The position numbers and the translations under genes are program-made. The notes under the pieces are model-generated. The model made no database searches. It worked only from the letters and a program-made list of their open reading frames with translations, and had not been told where the DNA came from. Of a DNA stretch of 64,000 nucleotides, positions 15,978 through 23,531 are shown in pieces. Numbering within the stretch: the first letter of the stretch is position 1; each line of letters starts with the position of its first letter. Location of the stretch: positions 1-64,000 of the forward strand of contig CAZOJT010000006.1 in assembly GCA_964580215.1 (NCBI GenBank). The letters run 5' to 3'. Origin of the DNA: SM23-73-3 sp964580215. Lineage in GTDB: Bacteria; Zixibacteria; MSB-5A5; SM1-73.

Positions 15978-18293
15978 TTAATCCGTTGACCCATCCGTTG
16001 ACCGTTTCCAGAACAGCCATCTATCTTTTCCCTTCAGCTTAACCTTTCTCACCAGATAGATCCCATTCAGAACTTTCCCCTCAATTTTGAAACTGGAGAA
16101 GTCCGTTCTCCTTTCCAGAATCTGATATTTCCCTTTATCCAGAATTTTCATGTGTGCCACAAGATTCTTTGAAGGATTCCCTTCCGCCCCGTCTTCTTCC
16201 GGAGGGATATCTCCCTCGAAGTCCATCCATTTAAGATCATGATAATCTTTCCATTCACATAAGAATCGTTTCCCCCGGTTCAACTCATCCAGATTAAGCT
16301 CAAAAATGGTCAATCCGATAGCCACCTTCCCCTTCTGGAATCTAAGATCATGATGTTTCGCCTTTCCCCACCAGTGGAGTTGAAGCACGAATCTGTCCGC
16401 AGTCCGCAGTCCGCGGTCGGCCGCCTCAAGATCTTTTGCGGCGGACTGCGGTCGGCCATCGGCGGACCTCTCATCCTCATTCATCCTATCCAGGACCGAA
16501 ACTGGATCCGGTTCCTTCTTATCAGACCTTTTATCTAAAACCTTGGGAGCATACCAGGTGAAACCATCATCATTTATGGTCACATAATCAACTCTCACTC
16601 TGATTATATCGCCTACCTTGGCTTGAATGGAGGTGGAATAGGTAGTGCCGATGGGGATGGGTTTTGCTCTTGTGCCAACCGCACAGGTGAAATTATAACT
16701 GCCTCCTTTATTTTTCTCCACTCCCATCACCAAAACATCCAACTCAAAATGTTTTTTCCATTTGTACCAGCTTTCTCCTTCAAAATAACCGGAATCAGAT
16801 TTTTTGATCATCGCCCCTTCAGAGGTAGCAACACTTTTGATTTTCGAAGGCAGATCACTGGAGAGGACTTTTTCATATTTAACTTTCTGAATGAAATTGG
16901 TGTCCGGAAAGTAACTCTCTAAAAGCTTTTTTCTCTCCTCAAGTGGGAGGAAAGTTTTGTCCTCTCCATTTAGATGAAGCAGATCGAAAAGTTTGAATTT
17001 GAAATGGGAATCATCCAAAGGGTCATTTCTTTTTGAGGAAGATTCGGCAGGCTTTTGGTGAATATAGGAAGCCACGTCTTTGTGTGAAAGACGAGAATTT
17101 CCTTTATATTTCACCAGCTCCCCGTCTAGTATGAAGCTTTCTTGAGTGTTCAAAAGAATTTCTTTTGCCAGATGAGGAAATTTCTTTTCAATGTGGTTGC
17201 CTTCATCGGAAAAGATCTTCACTTCTTTTTCTTTTTTATGTACCTGCGCTCTGATCCCATCATATTTGGGCTCAATCAAAAACACGCCGGAAAGAGAGGA
17301 GGTATCCTCTAAATGAAAAATCTCATTCGAGCTGGAACTTGATTTCTTTGGTTTGGTAAGAGGAATGAACTTAAACGGCAAAACCTCAGGTGGCTTTTCG
17401 CTTAAATCTTGCACAAAGTGAACCCTGGATCGTAAGCTGGTGGGCAGTGCCCCTAAAACCAGCACCTCCAGATGGGGAGGACAGACTAAATCCACATCAT
17501 GGTCCGAATAGCCAAACTCCACAATACCACCCACCAGCTTCACTTTGTCAGAAAGTCCCGCCCGCTTGAGCGCCTTTTCCACTACCTCCTTATGAATCCT
17601 TCCCGACTGAGAATTCTGGGAGGAATCCAAATCCCCGCAATTCTTTTTGCACTTCTGGTATAGCCATAGCTCATCTGACATGGAGGTATTGGGCACTGCC
17701 CCCCGATAAACTAAAGATGTTTCCAGCACTCTGGTAATGTTTCGATAGTTAAAGTAAGCTTCTTTTTCTTCCTTGACCCCTGTTCCTTGACCCTTTTCTG
17801 CAGGATAGGTTTTAAACGGGATGTGCCGGCATTTTCTCATGTCTTCGCCGCAGATAGAGCATTCTGGAAACTCAAACACAAATCCTAAGGAGCATTCCTT
17901 ATAGATTCCATGGTCGATGTTTTCCTTCAGAGAAGACGCATCCCTGGCGCTTTTCAGCCAGTAGAACCACACCTTCGCCCAGTTTTTCCCATCTTTTTGC
18001 ACCACCTCTGCTTTGAAGTTTCTGGCGATGGGGAGTTTCTCTTTGGTATGCCCCACCATCACCGGAGAGTCGATGACTAAGTTGGCAATGTTGAAAAGCT
18101 CCTCTAAGGGGAAACGACCACCGTAAGAGTTTACCTCATCCGAGACTAAAAACATGGTTCGGACGAAGATATCCTCTTTGGTTACCGGCTTGGGAGGTTT
18201 TATTCGGGAGTTGATCAAAAAGATCAGCTCGTCGGAGATCTCCTCTTTCGGCTTTCTTAGCTCTGCCCCTACGTATGCTAACAGCTCTTCCAC
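15978..18293 (-). CDS. Phage fusion: prohead protease - nucleotidyltransferase - ATP-dependent DNA ligase - LigD-type phosphoesterase
   Basis: 771 residues from GTG 18293 (CAGGAG upstream). Residues 40-165 resemble XkdF/S78-type phage proteases (VIDSPVMVGHTKEKLPIA with H82, YKECSLGF with S135; SICGEDMRKCRH is Cys/His-rich). Residues 250-272 contain VGGIVEFGYSDHDVDLVC, a nucleotidyltransferase-like G...DxD signature. Residues 338-590 are an ATP-dependent DNA ligase: motif I EPKYDGIR with adenylated K343, III LDGEL (389-393), IIIa KLFDLL, IV EGAMIKK (492-498), V WYKWKK (509-514), then an OB-fold. Residues 634-765 match the LigD 3'-phosphoesterase: LHWW...KHHDLRF (H640, H647/648, D649) and YHDLKWMDFEGDIP (H685). 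Residues 609-633 are encoded by a heptamer repeat and the last seven by another repeat. It sits between terminase and the head genes. Confidence 0.75.
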   Translation of the reverse strand: MEELLAYVGAELRKPKEEISDELIFLINSRIKPPKPVTKEDIFVRTMFLVSDEVNSYGGRFPLEELFNIANLVIDSPVMVGHTKEKLPIARNFKAEVVQKDGKNWAKVWFYWLKSARDASSLKENIDHGIYKECSLGFVFEFPECSICGEDMRKCRHIPFKTYPAEKGQGTGVKEEKEAYFNYRNITRVLETSLVYRGAVPNTSMSDELWLYQKCKKNCGDLDSSQNSQSGRIHKEVVEKALKRAGLSDKVKLVGGIVEFGYSDHDVDLVCPPHLEVLVLGALPTSLRSRVHFVQDLSEKPPEVLPFKFIPLTKPKKSSSSSNEIFHLEDTSSLSGVFLIEPKYDGIRAQVHKKEKEVKIFSDEGNHIEKKFPHLAKEILLNTQESFILDGELVKYKGNSRLSHKDVASYIHQKPAESSSKRNDPLDDSHFKFKLFDLLHLNGEDKTFLPLEERKKLLESYFPDTNFIQKVKYEKVLSSDLPSKIKSVATSEGAMIKKSDSGYFEGESWYKWKKHFELDVLVMGVEKNKGGSYNFTCAVGTRAKPIPIGTTYSTSIQAKVGDIIRVRVDYVTINDDGFTWYAPKVLDKRSDKKEPDPVSVLDRMNEDERSADGRPQSAAKDLEAADRGLRTADRFVLQLHWWGKAKHHDLRFQKGKVAIGLTIFELNLDELNRGKRFLCEWKDYHDLKWMDFEGDIPPEEDGAEGNPSKNLVAHMKILDKGKYQILERRTDFSSFKIEGKVLNGIYLVRKVKLKGKDRWLFWKRSTDGSTD
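16394..16468. repeat. Heptamer array inside the phage fusion gene
   Basis: GTCCGCA/GTCCGCG/GTCGGCC words and their complement encode about 25 residues (SADGRPQSAAKDLEAADRGL and on) between ligase and phosphoesterase domains, in frame. Confidence 0.85.
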
Positions 18294-18684
18294 TTAAGCT
18301 CCTGTGAATTCTATAAAGGTTCACCAGATGAACACTCACCTAACCTGTTGCCCAAAGTGACTTCCTTTCACAAATCCCCGACCTATCCTTTTCACCACAG
18401 AAGCTCTCTTATTTTTGAACCAGAAGAATTAAACCCTTGAACTTTTGAACCATTTAACTCTTAAACTTTTCTTTCTTGGCTCCTGAATGAATCCATTCTC
18501 ATAAATTCTGCATCCAGTTGCACACAGATTGCGAAGATTTTGAGACTTAAAGAAAACCCAGTTCAGTTTTTCTTCAACTCCCACAACGACTTAAAGCACT
18601 GGTTCTAATAATGGAGGACATAGGCACTGGGTTTGCTCAATAGGGGGATGGAAATAAAGACTGAAACAAAGAAAGGATGTTATC
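18294..18684. other. No recognisable feature
   Basis: Gap between divergent genes with weak TTTGAAC-type repeats near 18413-18470 and no supported gene. Confidence 0.5.
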
Positions 18685-18966
18685 ATGCATTTCATTTTTG
18701 GCTACTTACGGGAAGTTCCGGTGAAGATAGAAAAGAAGACGCCAAAAGCAGTTCTGGTTGGAATTGCCATTCTGGTGGCGCTTCTTTTCATCTTCTTGAG
18801 TTTTGAGGATATCGACGGGGAAACCATTTCATCTTATCAGTCTTCTCAAACTTCATCCAGTTTGGTTCAATCGAGTGGGATGGATAATTTTGAAATCGAT
18901 TCTAAGATTCATCCGGAACAAAGCTTTTGGATTCATTCTGAAAGATTCATCCTGAAGGATGTCTGA
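18685..18966 (+). CDS. Hypothetical single-pass membrane protein
   Basis: 93 residues on the strand opposite to the phage cluster, SD AAAGGA then ATG. One membrane segment near 25-44 (VLVGIAILVALLFIFLSF), then a Ser/Gln-rich tail. The final IHPEQSFWIHSERFILKD part is encoded by the ATTCATCCGGAA/ATTCATTCTGAA-type repeat, so its C-terminus may be repeat-derived. No family recognised. Confidence 0.4.
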   Translation: MHFIFGYLREVPVKIEKKTPKAVLVGIAILVALLFIFLSFEDIDGETISSYQSSQTSSSLVQSSGMDNFEIDSKIHPEQSFWIHSERFILKDV

Positions 18967-19106
18967 ACTCAAAAACTCACCCCCCGCCAAAGGCGGGGGA
19001 TTCGCAGAGTCAATAAGCCCCAAGAGATCAGATGTTCCCCCAAAGTAAACCCCGCCCGAAAGCGGGGTTTACTTTTGAAAAAACGGAGATTGGCTCTTGA
19101 AAAAAA

Positions 19107-19158
19107 GCGTAGCCAAGCCTTCACGGCTTGGCACCAAGGGATGAACCCTTGGCTACGC
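19107..19158. repeat. GCGTAGCCAAG...CTTGGCTACGC three-way-junction repeat
   Basis: Outer arms GCGTAGCCAAG/CTTGGCTACGC, inner hairpins CCAAGCC/GGCTTGG and AAGGG/CCCTT. Lies 26 bases before the next gene. Confidence 0.85.
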
Positions 19159-19184
19159 CGCTAAGAACCCGGAGGTGATTGGTC

Positions 19185-19613
19185 ATGAGGATGAAAACCT
19201 TATTCTTCTTGATAACTCTGCTCTTGGTCTTACCCAATTTATCTCATGCCTGGAACTATCCCCGGGATGGAAGATTCAAGAAAATTGCTTCTCAAAGCGA
19301 TCCCTGGTTTTTTGTGGATGATGAGCACTGGGACATAAAAGCCCCGGACAAATGGCAGCACTTCACCGGATGTTATGCTTCCCAAAAATTGTTATCGAAA
19401 CACATGAATAAATATTTCTCTGGGCTTTTGATCCTTTCTGTGGGCTTATACAAAGAATATGAAGATGCTTATCGTGAAGGCTGGAGTGCCCGGGACATAA
19501 CGGTCGACGTTCTGGGAATAGTTTCTGCCATGTATGATCAACCAACCTCCAGAGTCCTCTGCACCTACGACCAAGAAAAGATAATGCTGAATCTGGTTTT
19601 CCGCTTGAAGTAA
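19185..19613 (+). CDS. YfiM/DUF2279-like periplasmic protein
   Basis: 142 residues from ATG 19185, nine bases after GGAGG. Signal peptide 1-22 ending LSHA. DKWQHFTGCYASQKLL, SVGLYKEYEDAYREGWSARD and DVLGIVSA match the DKxxHf...KExxD...sxxD...d..G pattern of YfiM/DUF2279 proteins, small envelope proteins of unknown function. It lies inside the phage cluster but on the other strand, like a host or cargo gene. Confidence 0.6.
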   Translation: MRMKTLFFLITLLLVLPNLSHAWNYPRDGRFKKIASQSDPWFFVDDEHWDIKAPDKWQHFTGCYASQKLLSKHMNKYFSGLLILSVGLYKEYEDAYREGWSARDITVDVLGIVSAMYDQPTSRVLCTYDQEKIMLNLVFRLK

Positions 19614-19664
19614 CTCTTCTGGAGTGTCCCGCTTTAGCGGGACTAAAAACATTAAGACTAATGC

Positions 19665-19726
19665 GTAGGGACAGCCCTCGTGGCTGTCCGTCTTACAGTT
19701 CGGACAGGGATGAGCCCTGTCCCTAC
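19665..19726. repeat. GTAGGGAC...GTCCCTAC three-way-junction repeat
   Basis: Second copy of the 14782 family with the two inner hairpins in reversed order (the whole element is inverted). Confidence 0.85.
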
Positions 19727-19840
19727 TTGTTGATGTGATTTAATGGAAGGCTGAAGCTCATTTGAGTCAACTGACCTTCCGTTACTTTATCCGCTTAATC
19801 CGTTCAATCTCAGTTGAGTCAAATGACCGTTGACCTGATT

Positions 19841-19866
19841 TTCGCGGTGGACTGCGGACTGTGGAC
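19841..19866. repeat. Heptamer repeat (GTGGACTGCGGACTGTGGAC)
   Basis: Three TGGACTG/CGGACTG units just before the terminase stop codon. Confidence 0.75.
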
Positions 19867-19872
19867 GAATTA

Positions 19873-21336
19873 TCAAATCTTCTCCACCTTCGGTAACAAA
19901 ACCAAAGACGACTTCCCCCCTTCTCTGACCAGCCACAAAGCTAAAGCCAACGCCATCACCGCATCGCATTCGGAATTTTTGTCCCAATAAAAATTTCTCA
20001 ACTCATCCTGCAAAGTCCATAATTCCCCATCCTCCTTGATTTGCTCTATATAAGGATAGGCTATCTTGCCCAAAGCGTGCATCTTTTCCAAATTGGCAAT
20101 TAGCTCGGATTTTGCCTTTCCTCCTCTTTCTCCGAAATTGAACCCTTGAGGTTTTATATTCGAAAGCTCGGATAAGACCACATCCCCTAATCCGGTGGAA
20201 TCTATGATCACCTCTCCCCCATACTCTTTGTGCCTTCTTCTGATCGCCGCATAGACATCCTTCCAATCCCGCTGGAATCTCTCCAGCGCCACTACTTGAT
20301 AAGGCTTTGTGGTTATATCCAGAGTGACACCCACGGTGAAAGTCCTTTTGCGAGCTAAATCCCAGCCATGACAATACCTGTGTCCGGCTATTGGTGCGGA
20401 CAGACCGGTGGAGGCTGTCATGGCATCTCGAATGTATTCTTCTCTTATCACTTGATTTACATCATCAATGAACAGACCTTTTATGTTTTGCTCGATTTTG
20501 CTGTGAGACAGGATTTTTAGCTTTCTCTCCAGATATTCTTTGCTTATATGAGGATTTTCCCTTGAATCACCATTTTGAACGTAACCCAGTTCGGGATTTT
20601 TACCAAGCTCACAGCATTTCTGATAGAACCAATTCTTTCCTTTGGGGGTGGAAGTATAGTCCAGCATTCCAGCCCGATCTGCCAGCCTCATCATGATAAC
20701 TTGATTGACCACATATTCCGGATGCGGCTCAAACGCCACCTCATCGAAATTGAAATAATCATAATCCCGCCCTAAAAGATACTCTCCTCTTCTCTGAGTT
20801 GATCTTACCCAGAAGATGGCTCCATTTCCGAAAACTACGTGAGGAAAGGGGGTGAATTTCACATCCTTAATCAGCCTTTCCAAATGTGGTTTGCCTTTGA
20901 TCAACCTGATCACGTTCTCGAAGATTATCTTGGCTTGATCTAAGGTGATAGAGGCATTGACCGCCTCGTATTTTTCGGTATTGTTATACTTGGGATTTCT
21001 GATTTTAAAAAAACAGCGATGAAGGATTTTGATAGCCTGCGCCAGGCTTTTGCCCCAGCGATTGCCGGTGTGGAGGGCATTTTCCGGTCTAGTGGAATTA
21101 AATAACCATTTCACCTGTCCAGGATGCGGTCCAATTTCCAAAAACTCTCTGGCAAATAAAACTGGGTCGGAGATTGCCTTTCGCCAGAATCTTCTCTGTA
21201 ATTTTGGCAAATCATCATCCCTTAAACCCTTGTTATCTCGAAGCTGGTTTGGTGGTGACGAAGCTCGTATCGAGGCTCGTGCTTCGAACGTCGAATCTCG
21301 ATACGAGCTTCTACAAACATAAACCAGTATCGCCAA
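19873..21336 (-). CDS. Phage terminase large subunit
   Basis: Packaging ATPase/nuclease. ATPase half: Walker A TGNRWGKS (90-97), Walker B YFNFDE (D198/E199), coupling motif TSTPKG near 228. RNase H-like nuclease half with three acidic residues in order: HGWDLARKR (D326), EVIIDSTG (D379) and SECDAVMA (D458). All key residues are present, so the motor could be active. No small terminase is recognisable nearby. The first 40 residues are encoded by a repeat (cgtatcgagattcgaa type, 21255-21314). The frame opens at TTG 21336, but a TTG near 21215 preceded by AAGGG may be the real start. It follows the portal gene, the reverse of the usual order. Confidence 0.85.
   Translation of the reverse strand: MAILVYVCRSSYRDSTFEARASIRASSPPNQLRDNKGLRDDDLPKLQRRFWRKAISDPVLFAREFLEIGPHPGQVKWLFNSTRPENALHTGNRWGKSLAQAIKILHRCFFKIRNPKYNNTEKYEAVNASITLDQAKIIFENVIRLIKGKPHLERLIKDVKFTPFPHVVFGNGAIFWVRSTQRRGEYLLGRDYDYFNFDEVAFEPHPEYVVNQVIMMRLADRAGMLDYTSTPKGKNWFYQKCCELGKNPELGYVQNGDSRENPHISKEYLERKLKILSHSKIEQNIKGLFIDDVNQVIREEYIRDAMTASTGLSAPIAGHRYCHGWDLARKRTFTVGVTLDITTKPYQVVALERFQRDWKDVYAAIRRRHKEYGGEVIIDSTGLGDVVLSELSNIKPQGFNFGERGGKAKSELIANLEKMHALGKIAYPYIEQIKEDGELWTLQDELRNFYWDKNSECDAVMALALALWLVREGGKSSLVLLPKVEKI
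21255..21314. repeat. GAAGCTCGTATCGA palindromic repeat in terminase N-terminus
   Basis: GAAGCTCGTATCGAG and its complement CTCGATACGAGCTTC flank TTCGAACGTCGAA. Related words occur at 53960-54090. Confidence 0.7.
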
Positions 21337-21411
21337 CTCAAAAGTAAACTATCCAAGTCTGAAGTCTGCCTACTGCTTACTGCATACTTCCAACTGTCAA
21401 CTGAAAACTGC

Positions 21412-22767
21412 CTACTGGCTACTCTCCATCTCTCTTTTCGCCTGATCTTCTGTAATGAACCCCGCCTCTTTTTTACGGATGATATTTTCCAGATGAACCC
21501 TTTCCGCCTCTCTTTGTTCCAGCATGCCAAAGAATTTGCGGTTATCGAAATGGTGAATGCACTCCAAAGGCAATCCTCTTAAGGCTAACTCGATGTTGCG
21601 TATCCATTCTAAAAACCTTTTGGCACAGCCCTGGATGGAGACAACGTTTCGCAGAATTAGTTCATATTTAAACTGAGCCCAGCTTCTGGTGGGACCATAG
21701 GAGTAACCTAAAATGGACGGATCCAGATGCACTCCCGAACAGATGTCCTCTATTAAAGCTTTATGATTGATATACCAGTAATGAGAGGAGGAGATGTGTC
21801 CGGAAGGACCGATGTATTCGATCTGCACATCGCTCCAGGTGATGGGATTGTCCTCCGGAGCAAGCTTTCTCACCATTTCCACGGTATCCTCAAAATACTT
21901 ATTCGCCCGGGAAAGATAACTTTCATCGGATTCACCGGAAAATCTGTCCGGCGGCTTGATTTTGACGTGCAGGCGATGATAGCCAGCATTGTGCATGGTC
22001 TTCTGCATATCCTCCAAAAGCCTCTGTTCCACTCTGGCTACAAAAGGGATGGAGCTTAGGATGCTTTTGCCTCGGGGGTCATCTGTATCCGGGTCTAACC
22101 CCAGATAAAAGGTAGAGTGTGGATTTAGTTTGATTAGAGTTCCGTCCACCTCCTGAAAAAGCTCCCAGGTGCTCTCACCCTTGAGCTTAAACCTGATGGT
22201 GGCAGGATCGATGAAATAAAACTTATCCAATCTATTTCTGGAGGGAGTCAAAACCAGCTCGCCGCAAACTGCTCCATCGGTAAAAAGTGATCTGAAGAAC
22301 TGGGACAGGAGTGCATCCGTGCCTCCGAACTTTTGAAAACTATGCTGGTAAATACGGCGATCCAGGCTTTTTATCATTTCAGTGCCTCTATCTAAAAGTG
22401 AGGAATCTTCTGAGCCTTTCAGTTCAAAATAGCCCGGAGAAGCGCATATACGGGTCCAGGTCCAAACTGCTGAATTCAGGATGGGAATATTATCCCTCAA
22501 AAACCGATAGAGTTTGATGCGAAAGGAACCCTCGTAAAAGCTGGATTGTGGCAACAAAAGCTCCCCTTGATCCAGATATGAGGTTCTTTTAGAAACAGGT
22601 GAGGTAGGGAAATCTTTAATGCTTTGATCCGTCCTTTTCATCACAGAAAATTTTTGACTCACTAAAGTCTTAAAATCTGCCAGGGGAAGCTTTGCCGATC
22701 TTTTATCTTTATCTTGCGTGAAAAAAGCCCCCTTAAAAAGACTCTTCAGTAAAGAAACAGATATCAT
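21412..22767 (-). CDS. Phage portal protein
   Basis: 451 residues from ATG 22767, six bases after GAGG; the frame upstream translates intergenic repeats, so the longer start is rejected. Portal-type body: FLRDNIPILNSAVWTWTRI, DKFYFIDPATIRFKLKGE, GLDPDTDDPRGKSILSSIPF, then a helical stem IINHKALIEDICSGVHLDPSILGY-like stretch and RSWAQFKYELILRNV. It forms the dodecameric ring through which DNA is packaged. First gene of the cluster in transcription order. Confidence 0.75.
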   Translation of the reverse strand: MISVSLLKSLFKGAFFTQDKDKRSAKLPLADFKTLVSQKFSVMKRTDQSIKDFPTSPVSKRTSYLDQGELLLPQSSFYEGSFRIKLYRFLRDNIPILNSAVWTWTRICASPGYFELKGSEDSSLLDRGTEMIKSLDRRIYQHSFQKFGGTDALLSQFFRSLFTDGAVCGELVLTPSRNRLDKFYFIDPATIRFKLKGESTWELFQEVDGTLIKLNPHSTFYLGLDPDTDDPRGKSILSSIPFVARVEQRLLEDMQKTMHNAGYHRLHVKIKPPDRFSGESDESYLSRANKYFEDTVEMVRKLAPEDNPITWSDVQIEYIGPSGHISSSHYWYINHKALIEDICSGVHLDPSILGYSYGPTRSWAQFKYELILRNVVSIQGCAKRFLEWIRNIELALRGLPLECIHHFDNRKFFGMLEQREAERVHLENIIRKKEAGFITEDQAKREMESSQ

Positions 22768-22796
22768 GTTCATCCTCGAATTTAAGATCCTAAGAC

Positions 22797-22890
22797 GTTG
22801 GGGCAGGGGCTTGTCCTGCACTTCGTCCCCCGCCACAGGCGGGGTGTCGAAGGAAAGGCTTGACCTGAAGGGTTGAACCCCTGTCCCAAC
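22797..22890. repeat. GTTGGGGCAGGGG...CTGTCCCAAC repeat
   Basis: Outer arms around a CCCCCGCC/GGCGGGG hairpin; related to the simple hairpin at 52115. Confidence 0.7.
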
Positions 22891-23120
22891 AAGGGTAAAC
22901 CTCTCAAACACTCTGGAGTCATCCTTATCACCACAGAAGTGATACAAGATTTGCAGGATTTTATTTTTTGGGAAAAGAAAAAAATCAATGAGATATTGTA
23001 TGAGGTGACTGAAAAACTTCTTTGAAGGCGGGGAATTGGAGTGTTCACCTTTAGGTGAACCATGTAAAGATTTGTTGTCTTTTCCCGCAAAGCTGAATTC
23101 TGTCAACCTCACCCTTTCCC

Positions 23121-23160
23121 TGCGAAGCTCGTATGAGTGCATACGCACATTCATATGAAT
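23121..23160. repeat. Nested CGTATG mini-palindromes
   Basis: Outer GCGAAGC...ATTCATATGAA copy split at its centre by an inner TCGTATGAGTGCATACGCA copy. Confidence 0.8.
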
Positions 23161-23190
23161 CTCCTTAGAAAGGAGAGGGGAGAAACAAAA

Positions 23191-23391
23191 TCCCCTCCTT
23201 CCTAAGCTGACTTTTACCCACATCTTGATGGTTGTCATTCTGAGCGCAGCGAAGAATCTCAATTTTACGCAGGTCTTGACAGGAGATTCTTCACTCCGCT
23301 TCGCTTCGTTCAGAATGACAAAACCGCTTTAACTCTCGATCACGCGACTTGTGGGTAATAGTCAGCCTTCCTAAGGAGGGGATTAAGGGAA
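23191..23391. repeat. Nested repeat with GTCATTCTGAG core
   Basis: Outer arms CCCCTCCTTCCTAAGCTGAC and GTCAGCCTTCCTAAGGAGGGG-type complement, then TACCCAC/GTGGGTA, enclose a GTCATTCTGAGCGCAGCGAA ... CGTTCAGAATGAC element at 23233-23319. Confidence 0.8.
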
Positions 23392-23459
23392 GGTTAAACG
23401 AATTTCAAGTGATGGAAAGTGTTGCTCTGGTGAGGCTGTAAGTCCTCCACTAAATCTTC

Positions 23460-23489
23460 TTGACATTAATTTGAAATCGTTCTTATATT
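23460..23489 (+). promoter_or_regulatory. recG promoter
   Basis: TTGACA (23460-23465), 18-base spacer, TATATT (23484-23489). Predicted start of transcription near 23496 leaves room for the AGGAG at 23522-23526. Confidence 0.65.
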
Positions 23490-23531
23490 AAGATATGTTC
23501 AAGTAGAGTGCACTTGTCGTCAGGAGTTTCT

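Larger units (their letters stand above)
22768..23459. other. Repeat-filled gap upstream of portal and recG
   Basis: Holds three nested palindromic repeats (22797-22890, 23121-23160, 23191-23391) and no supported gene. Confidence 0.7.

Noticed and set aside
21412..23262. Long 616-codon version of the portal gene
   Set aside because: The first 165 codons translate intergenic repeats; ATG 22767 has a properly spaced GAGG.
5508..23531. Prophage attachment sites at tRNA-Gln
   Set aside because: No copy of the tRNA 3' end is visible near 22.8-23.5 kb and no integrase gene is present.
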